In this document: positions 58,579 through 64,000 of the stretch, piece by piece
Position numbering within the stretch: the first letter of the stretch is position 1
Layout: each line of letters begins with the position of its first letter
From: Ruegeria sp. EL01
GTDB lineage: Bacteria > Pseudomonadota > Alphaproteobacteria > Rhodobacterales > Rhodobacteraceae
Assembly: GCF_900313035.1 (NCBI RefSeq)
Contig: NZ_OMPS01000016.1
Location: 1-64,000 of the forward strand
Length of the DNA stretch: 64,000 bases
Direction: 5' to 3'
Translations under genes and position numbers: made by a program
The notes under the pieces: model-generated
Databases searched by the model: none
Seen by the model: only the letters and a program-made list of their open reading frames with translations
Told to the model about the DNA's origin: nothing

Positions 58579-59841
58579 TTATGCCGCGGGCCGACGTTTT
58601 GGGCGGCGGCGTTTTGCATGGGCAGGCTTTGGGTTTCCGTTGGCGGCTTGTGGTTTGAAGTTACGACGGCGGTTGTTTTGGTTCCGCGCCGGTTTCTTTA
58701 CCTCAACAGCTTCGGGCATTGTGCCACTGGCCACCGGAATCTCGATTTTCATCAGTTTCTGGATTTGACGCAGCAGATCGACCTCTTCAGCCGAACAGAA
58801 GGCAATCGCTTCGCCCTCGCGCCCTGCGCGGGCGGTCCGACCGATGCGGTGGACATAGTTGTCGGGCACCTCTGGCAGGTCATAGTTGATCACATAAGCC
58901 ACGCCGGGGATGTCGATCCCGCGAGCGGCGACATCGGTGGCGACGAGAACGTTGATCTCGCCTGCGCGGAAGGCCTTGATGGCGCGGTCGCGTTGCCCCT
59001 GGCTTTTGTTGCCATGGATTGAGGCGGCGTTGAAGCCGTCGGCGACAAGTCCCTTCATCAGTTTTTCAGCACCGTGCTTTGTGCGCGAAAAAACCAGCGT
59101 CAGGGCGTCCATGTCCTTTGACAGAATCTCGCGCAGTTTGTGCGGTTTTCCCGGTTTGCTGACGAAGTGGATCGATTGAGTGATCTTGTCGGCGGCTTTG
59201 CCCGGAGGCGAAACCTGAACCCGGTGTGGGTTGTTCAGGTAGGCACGGCTGAGCTCTTCCATCTGTTTCGGCATGGTGGCCGAAAACAGCATGGTCTGGC
59301 GCGGTGTGCCGAGTTCGGGCGCGATGCGGCGCAGGGCGTGGATGAACCCCATGTCGAGCATTTGGTCGGCCTCGTCCAGCACCAGGTGTTTGACTGAACT
59401 CAAGTCGACCGCGCGGCGATCCATCAAGTCGATCAGGCGGCCCGGCGTGGCGACAAGGATGTCGGTGCCGCGCGACAGGAACATGATCTGTTTGTTAATC
59501 GACTGGCCGCCAACGACTGTGGCGACTCGCAATTTGGTGTTCTTGCACAGGCCGCGCAGGCTGTCGGCGATCTGGTTAACCAGTTCGCGGGTGGGTGCGA
59601 GGATCAGTGATTTGGCCATTTTGGGCGCGGGCTTGCCGGGTTGCGCCAGCAGGTGGTCGATTAGCGGCAGGCCGAAGGCAAGTGTTTTGCCGGTGCCGGT
59701 CTGGGCGAGGCCTAGGATATCGTGACCCTCAAGCGCCAATGGAATGGCCTTGTTTTGGATCGGTGTGGGCTGTGTCAGTTTGGCGCTTTTCAGCGCGTCA
59801 TTCAGGGCGGGCGCAAGGCCCAGCATGTCGAAGTCGAACAA
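58579..59841 (-). CDS. DEAD-box RNA helicase (RhlE-like)
   Basis: 420 aa ATP-dependent RNA helicase. Motifs: Q-motif PTPIQNKAIP, I AQTGTGKT, Ia PTREL, Ib TPGR, II DEAD (VLDEADQMLDMGF), III SAT and VI HRIGRTARAGREG. The C-terminal tail is a basic Arg/Lys/Asn/Pro-rich stretch (about 380-420) likely to bind RNA. A TTG at 59841 has an AAGGA site and gives the common N-terminus FDFDMLGL; ATG at 59826 is the alternative. Confidence 0.92.
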   Translation of the reverse strand: MFDFDMLGLAPALNDALKSAKLTQPTPIQNKAIPLALEGHDILGLAQTGTGKTLAFGLPLIDHLLAQPGKPAPKMAKSLILAPTRELVNQIADSLRGLCKNTKLRVATVVGGQSINKQIMFLSRGTDILVATPGRLIDLMDRRAVDLSSVKHLVLDEADQMLDMGFIHALRRIAPELGTPRQTMLFSATMPKQMEELSRAYLNNPHRVQVSPPGKAADKITQSIHFVSKPGKPHKLREILSKDMDALTLVFSRTKHGAEKLMKGLVADGFNAASIHGNKSQGQRDRAIKAFRAGEINVLVATDVAARGIDIPGVAYVINYDLPEVPDNYVHRIGRTARAGREGEAIAFCSAEEVDLLRQIQKLMKIEIPVASGTMPEAVEVKKPARNQNNRRRNFKPQAANGNPKPAHAKRRRPKRRPAA

Positions 59842-60166
59842 AAAATATTCCTTTGAAATCCGCAAGATTGGCCTGCGGACGAGTCAGTACTGGCCACGCA
59901 ATGCGCGTGACCGGCAGGGGTTGTGCGAGACCTCGGGACGTGCAGGCGGTTCCTGCGGCATCTGGCCGTCGCGTCAAGAACCCTGCGTGAATGGGAACTG
60001 GAAATAGGTTGGGCGCTGTGGGGCCGGTTACGGCCCGCCGATGCTCACGCGTCAGCGCTGTGTTACGGGGCAGATGAGGGTTCGGCCCGGAAATGTCAAG
60101 CGCAGGCTTCTGTGTGCCACGTTCCTGCGCTGCAAATGGCACATACAAGAAGGTAGGGGTTTTGTC
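59842..60166. other. Gene-free gap
   Basis: The 325 bases between the helicase start and the winged-helix gene have several overlapping open frames of equal quality, none with a ribosome site or family likeness. I see nothing in it beyond the likely helicase promoter. Confidence 0.5.
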
Positions 60167-60703
60167 TCATAGAGTTAGGCCAACAGCCCGATTGATTGCA
60201 CCACCCGTGTTCACAGCTTTGTAGATCGGAAACGGCATCCGACCTGAGGTTACAATATCCCGCCGGATCCAGTCTTGTGCCTCCAACTGATGCAGAGAAG
60301 AAGACAAAGCTCGGTCTGTGATCGGTGATAGATCCGACTTGATCGCTGAAAAACGATGTGGGGAGCCGGTCAGCGCCAGTATCGGCACTGTCCATGATTT
60401 GCGAAGCAGTCCGAACTCCGTTCCGTCGGGAACGGTCTTTACGATGCTGCTGGCTATTTCAGCGGCGCTAGCCCCGATCGAGGTCAAACGGAATTCAGGC
60501 CGCAGCGGGTGACCGTGACCCGGGTTCCTTTCGATCAAGCCAAGCTGAACAAGATGAGAGAGGCTCGACGCGAAGGCCGTTCTGCTTGCGCTGGTGGCAG
60601 CCAGAAGCGGCGCCTGCCGACCGGGAGTTCCTGCGTGCAGCAGGTCCAGAATGTTCAGGGACCACGCACGAGAGGTCAGCTTGACAAGAGCATTTATGTC
60701 CAT
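60167..60703 (-). CDS. Transcriptional regulator with two winged-helix (HxlR-like) domains
   Basis: 178 aa. Two copies of the same fold are visible. Residues 1-78 have KLTSRAWSLNILDLLHAGTPGR with a helix-turn-helix and a wing near LIERNPGHGHPLRPEFRLT. Residues 95-175 repeat the pattern: LLRKSWTVPILALTGSPHRFSAIKSDLSPITDRALSSSLHQLEAQDWIRRD. HxlR proteins usually have one domain and dimerise, so this may be a fused dimer. It is divergent from a VOC gene with only 40 bp between, so it may control that gene. Confidence 0.78.
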   Translation of the reverse strand: MDINALVKLTSRAWSLNILDLLHAGTPGRQAPLLAATSASRTAFASSLSHLVQLGLIERNPGHGHPLRPEFRLTSIGASAAEIASSIVKTVPDGTEFGLLRKSWTVPILALTGSPHRFSAIKSDLSPITDRALSSSLHQLEAQDWIRRDIVTSGRMPFPIYKAVNTGGAINRAVGLTL

Positions 60704-60743
60704 AAAGTATAGTTACATTATTTTTAGCAAAAAGGAAAGTTCG

Positions 60744-61121
60744 ATGCCGGTTGTTTCATTGAAAAATACGATCACGCTGGCGATGTCCGTTCGGGATCGG
60801 CATGCCAGCGCAGATTGGTACAAAGACAAACTTGGATTTGAACTGGTCCATCACATTGATGAAGCAGGGTGGAGTGAATTGCGCACCAATGTTGAAGGTG
60901 TGACGCTAGGGCTGGGCGAACAGTCGGAGCCTTCTCCGGGCAATAGCGTTCCTGTGTTTGAAGTCGCCGACATCGCAACGGCGCGCGGCGCATTAGAGGC
61001 GGTCGGTGTTAAGTTCGACGGTGAAACTGACACGATCGAAGGAATGGTGAGTACAGCCAGCTTTTATGACCCAGACATGAACGCATTGATGTTGGCGCAG
61101 GATCTGACGATCAGTGGTTGA
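60744..61121 (+). CDS. VOC (glyoxalase/bleomycin resistance) family protein
   Basis: 125 aa with the typical VOC start ITLAMSVRDRHASADWYKDKLGFELVHH and the second half VPVFEVADIATARGALEAVGVKFDGETD, ending ASFYDPDMNALMLAQ. Metal-ligand positions (Glu/His) are not all obvious. Substrate unknown. Start at 60744 has an AAAGGAAAG site. It shares a very short divergent promoter region with the winged-helix regulator. Confidence 0.85.
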   Translation: MPVVSLKNTITLAMSVRDRHASADWYKDKLGFELVHHIDEAGWSELRTNVEGVTLGLGEQSEPSPGNSVPVFEVADIATARGALEAVGVKFDGETDTIEGMVSTASFYDPDMNALMLAQDLTISG

Positions 61122-61157
61122 GACGGGTTGGACGTTTCGCGATCTAATAGCAATTTG

Positions 61158-61233
61158 TTAACCATCGCCGTTCGGTCCCTGTTGCGCCTGTGTTGCGTAA
61201 AGTATTGACTTTGCGTACTTAATCTCCTATAGA
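61158..61233 (+). promoter_or_regulatory. Promoter of the GTA cluster with a CtrA-like half-site
   Basis: TTGACT (61205-61210) and TATAGA (61228-61233) are separated by 17 bases, a good housekeeping-type promoter. TTAACCAT at 61158-61165 equals the CtrA half-site of alphaproteobacteria. CtrA is known to affect GTA expression in Rhodobacterales, but often indirectly, so binding here is a hypothesis. Confidence 0.6.
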
Positions 61234-61258
61234 TTGTGTCATGCTAGAAGAAATGAGC

Positions 61259-61290
61259 AACGGCCCCGGGGCGACCCGGTGGCCGTTTTT
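61259..61290 (+). terminator. Terminator-shaped hairpin in the GTA leader
   Basis: AACGGCC pairs with GGCCGTT and CCGGG with CCCGG (one bulged T) around a GCGA loop, followed by a T run (61286-61290). It lies after the promoter and before the first GTA gene, so it would act as an attenuator. Confidence 0.6.
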
Positions 61291-61336
61291 CGTTTCTCTC
61301 GTGCGGAAACACTCACGCATGAGGTCACAAGCAAAC

Positions 61337-61669
61337 ATGACTTTGATTACCCCGGAAGAGCGGATGTCCCAGACGGCAGAACTTTTGCAGTCACTGGAGG
61401 CATCCATTCGCGGTCTGCGCCAAGCAGCGGAAGAACTGCGTAGGCAGATCGGAACCGGGGAGGATGCAGATCTTGCTGGTACAGGCAAGCGACTCGGGCA
61501 GCTAGAGGGGCTGATCCGCAGTTGTCAGAAAGTGGAGACAAGCTTTGTCGAACAACATCACAGGCAAGTCGGAATTGCACAAGGGAGCTATGCGCTTGAC
61601 CTTGAACGGGCAAGATCTGAGATCGGGTGCAGGCTGGCTCGCCTCCGCGCCTGCTGCGACGCGAGATAG
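61337..61669 (+). CDS. GTA gene 1, small terminase-like protein (TerS)
   Basis: 110 aa from the ATG at 61337. A helical, Leu/Glu/Arg-rich N-terminal half (TAELLQSLEASIRGLRQAAEELRRQ) leads to the conserved GTA g1 region GQLEGLIRSCQKVETSFVEQ, then IAQGSYALDLERARSEIGCRLARLRA. GTA g1 is the small terminase that recruits DNA for packaging. The start is uncertain: the frame is open back to 61241 through the hairpin, and ATGs at 61253 and 61364 are also in frame. It overlaps the terL gene. Confidence 0.78.
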   Translation: MTLITPEERMSQTAELLQSLEASIRGLRQAAEELRRQIGTGEDADLAGTGKRLGQLEGLIRSCQKVETSFVEQHHRQVGIAQGSYALDLERARSEIGCRLARLRACCDAR

Positions 61670-62960
61670 ATTTCTGAGTGAAATTGGGGAGGGAGGGCTG
61701 TGCGCCCTCCCTTTTCTGTTCGAGTTTTGGGCGTTGCCGCATCAACTGCCGCCCGAAGGCGACTGGCGGTCCTGGGTGATCATGGGCGGGCGCGGTGCGG
61801 GCAAGACGCGGGCCGGGGCTGAATGGGTGCGGTCGATGGTCGAAGGATCATTGCCGTTGGACAAGGGTCAGGCGTGTCGCGTCGCTTTGATCGGCGAGAC
61901 CTTTGATCAGGTGCGCGATGTGATGATTTTTGGAGACAGCGGGATTTTGCAGTGCTCGCCGCCGGATCGGCGGCCCACGTGGAAGGCATCCGAGCGCAAG
62001 CTGGTCTGGCCCAACGGGGCCGAGGCGCAGGCGTTTTCGGCGCATGACCCGGAAGGGTTACGCGGGCCGCAATTCGATGCGGCCTGGGTGGATGAACTGG
62101 CTAAATGGAAAAAAGCGGGCGAGACCTGGGACATGTTGCAATTTGCCTTGCGGTTGGGCGAGCGACCCCGGGTCTGTGTGACCACGACACCGCGCAATGT
62201 GAAGGTATTGAAGGAGTTACTGGCGTCTCCGTCCACCGTGCAATCCCATGCGCCGACCGAGGCGAACCGGGCCAATCTGGCGGATTCATTCTTGGCAGAG
62301 GTGCGCGCGCGGTATGCGGGCACGCGGCTGGGACGGCAAGAGCTGGACGGGGTGTTGCTGTCGGATGCCGAGGGGGCGCTGTGGACCGGCTCGATGCTGG
62401 AGGCGGCGCGCTGTGCGCAGGTGCCCGAACTGGACCGCATCGTGGTTGCGCTGGACCCGGCGATGACAGCGGGGTCAAATGCAGATGCCTGCGGGATCGT
62501 GGTCGTGGGCGCGCAATTGCAGGGTCCGCCGGAGGCGTGGCGGGCTTTCGTATTGGCTGACCGGACGGTGCAGGGGGTTGGCCCGGCGGGCTGGGCGCAG
62601 GCGGCGATTGACGCGATGGATGAGTTCGGGGGTGAACGGCTGGTGGCCGAGGTCAATCAGGGCGGGCAACTGGTGGAAGAGGTCGTGCGGCAGGTGGACC
62701 CTTTGGTGCCTTATCGCGCGGTGCGGGCCTCACGCGGGAAGGTGGCGCGGGCCGAGCCTGTGGCAGCCTTGTACGAACAAGGGCGGGTGGCGCATGTCGC
62801 CGGGTTGAGCGCGCTGGAGGAGCAGATGTGCCAGATGACCGCGCGCGGGTTCGAGGGGCAGGGCTCACCCGACCGGGTTGATGCGCTGGTTTGGGCGCTG
62901 CATGAGTTGGTTGTGGGGCCTGCGGGGGCGTATCGGCGGCCTAGGGTGAGGGCGTTGTAA
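61590..62960 (+). CDS. GTA large terminase subunit (DNA packaging ATPase/nuclease)
   Basis: 456 aa. The ATPase has Walker A GGRGAGKT (about 66-73), Walker B in FDAAWVDELAKW (about 160) and VTTTPRN. The RNase-H-like nuclease half has VVALDPAMTAGSNADACG (about 290), ERLVAEVNQGGQLVEEV and late DRVDALVWALHEL. In GTAs this motor fills particles with a few kb of host DNA at random. The ATG at 61590 overlaps g1 by 80 bases; a TTG at 61545 is possible. Confidence 0.95.
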   Translation: MRLTLNGQDLRSGAGWLASAPAATRDRFLSEIGEGGLCALPFLFEFWALPHQLPPEGDWRSWVIMGGRGAGKTRAGAEWVRSMVEGSLPLDKGQACRVALIGETFDQVRDVMIFGDSGILQCSPPDRRPTWKASERKLVWPNGAEAQAFSAHDPEGLRGPQFDAAWVDELAKWKKAGETWDMLQFALRLGERPRVCVTTTPRNVKVLKELLASPSTVQSHAPTEANRANLADSFLAEVRARYAGTRLGRQELDGVLLSDAEGALWTGSMLEAARCAQVPELDRIVVALDPAMTAGSNADACGIVVVGAQLQGPPEAWRAFVLADRTVQGVGPAGWAQAAIDAMDEFGGERLVAEVNQGGQLVEEVVRQVDPLVPYRAVRASRGKVARAEPVAALYEQGRVAHVAGLSALEEQMCQMTARGFEGQGSPDRVDALVWALHELVVGPAGAYRRPRVRAL

Positions 62961-63045
62961 GTATTAAATTGGAGTAAGTTAAATATCTGGCAAATTGTAA
63001 TTTTAACGGGTTGCTCACCCGTGCGAACTAACTAAGAGTCGCAGT

Positions 63046-63336
63046 ATGAAGCGACGCCCTAAATACATTCTGCATAGCCCGATCTCAGATGGTCTTCAGC
63101 TTGAGCAATTTGTCGAGCGCTGTCTGAAAGAAAAAGCCTCCTTGTTAGCGATCTTTGGCACTGATTGTTCGGGGCTTGAAGATTTGATCGACGATATTGT
63201 CATCGGAGACGGAAGCGATGCGGACCGCTTCTTGTGTACTACGTCTCATCCTGACGAGGCACTCGAAGACGTATTATCCTTCGCTCAGAAATGGGAAGCC
63301 GATGACGCTGGTGAGATACATCAAGTTCGTATTTGA
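63046..63336 (+). CDS. DUF7684-like small protein inserted in the GTA cluster
   Basis: 96 aa, acidic, soluble. The pattern GLQLEQFVERCLKEKASLLAIFGTDCSGLEDLIDDIVIGDGSDADRFLCTTSHPDEALEDVLSFA looks like the family I know as DUF7684, found with immunity-type genes. More AT-rich than terL and preceded by an AT-rich 85-bp gap. Its TGA overlaps the following frame (TGATG). The family name is recalled, not searched. Confidence 0.6.
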   Translation: MKRRPKYILHSPISDGLQLEQFVERCLKEKASLLAIFGTDCSGLEDLIDDIVIGDGSDADRFLCTTSHPDEALEDVLSFAQKWEADDAGEIHQVRI

Positions 63337-63383
63337 TGGAGAGGCACATTTCATCAGCGCATGTTTTCGATAGGCATTTCACC

Positions 63384-63743
63384 ATGACTTCAGAATTGCG
63401 AGAACTCCAAAAAGAAGTCTGCAATGAATTCAATGCTGACGTTTGCGAAGTATTTCTAGGCGACAAGGTGGGAATATCGCAATCCGCAATGGATGGAGTG
63501 CTACCACTCAATGGACTTAGGCATCCCTATACCTCTGGTACAACTGGTTGGTATCTGTGGGGAGGAGAAGAACTTTCTGACGCAGCCGACTTTTTCAGAC
63601 CCCTTCATGTGGGTCATCTACAAGAGTTTTGCAAGCTAAGCCTGAAGTACCTTTTACTGCCTCCAGGTTGGCGTTTTCTGACCAATGGTTCGTACGAAGA
63701 CATTTGGTTTGACCCGAGCCCGCTCAATGTTGATGGAGATTGA
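63384..63743 (+). CDS. Imm33-like immunity domain protein inserted in the GTA cluster
   Basis: 119 aa from the ATG at 63384. The series LQKEVCNEFNADVCEV, then PLNGLRHPYTSGTTGWYLWGGEELSDAADFFRPLHVGHLQEF, and LLLPPGWRFLTNGSYEDIWFD matches what I recall as the immunity protein Imm33-like domain. In-frame starts at 63333-63336 would couple it to the upstream gene but add an atypical N-terminus. It is AT-richer than the GTA genes. Such proteins often neutralise polymorphic toxins; no toxin is visible here. Confidence 0.65.
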   Translation: MTSELRELQKEVCNEFNADVCEVFLGDKVGISQSAMDGVLPLNGLRHPYTSGTTGWYLWGGEELSDAADFFRPLHVGHLQEFCKLSLKYLLLPPGWRFLTNGSYEDIWFDPSPLNVDGD

Positions 63744-63864
63744 GTTCAGAGTTCATCTGAACCCGTTGCCCAACCCCCGTACTCCCTGTTCCTAAGCCCT
63801 AAACTTCTTTCCGTCATAACTCCTTTCAACAAGCCGGGCAGAGCGGCGGCAGAAAGGAGCACAG

Positions 63865-64000
63865 ATGGTATTCGATTTCTTGCGTCGTGGTTCGGCTGAG
63901 ACAGCACCCGAGGCTAAGGCGAGCGCGACGGGGCCGGTGGTGGCGTGGCAGACGGGTGGGCGCGTGGCGTGGAGCCCTCGGGACACGGTCTCGCTGACGC
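63865..64000 (+). CDS. GTA portal protein, 5' part
   Basis: The ATG at 63865 follows an AAAGGAG site. The first 45 codons read FDFLRRGS..., then VVAWQTGGRVAWSPRDTVSLT, the usual beginning of HK97-type GTA portal proteins (g3). The gene runs off the window. The portal is the dodecameric ring through which TerL pumps DNA. In other Rhodobacterales it directly follows terL; here two genes lie between. Confidence 0.85.
   Translation, partial: MVFDFLRRGSAETAPEAKASATGPVVAWQTGGRVAWSPRDTVSLT

Noticed and set aside
61907..62656. 249-codon open frame antisense to the large terminase
   Set aside because: It is an Ala/Ser/Pro/Arg-rich shadow of a high-GC gene, while the forward frame has all terminase motifs.

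Overview
The window looks like a chromosomal segment of a marine Roseobacter-group alphaproteobacterium (Rhodobacteraceae, Ruegeria-like). This rests on GC-rich coding, a DddP-type DMSP lyase, a gene transfer agent (GTA) head cluster, a LuxR/LuxI pair, and family-typical neighbourhoods: yfgM-like/bamB/der, yajC/secD/secF/ccmABCDG, glnB-glnA and fabD/fabG/acpP/fabF/mltG. The placement is inferred from gene content only.

Layout. 1-1100: about 400 bases with no convincing gene, then an AT-richer orphan gene. 1.1-6.1 kb (minus): RND efflux pump and adaptor behind a candidate operator. 6.4-9.9 kb: envelope-assembly and ribosome-assembly genes (TPR anchor, BamB, Der). 10-15 kb: fatty acid desaturase, histone-H1-like protein, seryl-tRNA synthetase, mechanosensitive channel. 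15-22 kb: Sec accessory complex followed by cytochrome c maturation. 22-31 kb: SDR, aconitase, DUF1223, acyltransferase, FliG, a pair of secreted proteins sharing a Cys motif, PurB. 31-40.6 kb: DUF6314, BioY, hydrolase-OsmC fusion, DMSP lyase DddP divergent from a HODM-like protein, lytic transglycosylase, glutamine synthetase with PII. 40.8-45.3 kb: NAD(P)HX repair, porin, trigger factor. 45.4-47.8 kb: quorum sensing plus a transglycosylase lipoprotein. 47.9-49.2 kb: rpsF-rpsR-rplI. 49.5-52 kb: YceI and a cytochrome b561-YceI fusion. 52.1-58.5 kb: type II fatty acid synthesis with a degenerate HisA paralogue and MltG. 58.6-61.1 kb: DEAD-box helicase, tandem winged-helix regulator divergent from a VOC protein. 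61.2-64 kb: start of the GTA cluster (small terminase, large terminase, portal), cut by the window end.

The most unusual spot is the GTA start. The conserved terL-portal junction carries two AT-richer genes resembling DUF7684 and Imm33 immunity-like families. The GTA leader holds a clear -35/-10 promoter, a CtrA-like half-site, and a strong terminator-shaped hairpin before the first GTA gene, which suggests attenuation. Other points: a lux-box-like palindrome just upstream of luxI, a candidate S6:S18-type leader before rpsF, a 21-bp operator-like inverted repeat before the RND pump, and a 50-residue secreted protein whose Cys motif is repeated in the next gene.

No tRNA, rRNA, CRISPR array or complete insertion sequence was recognised.
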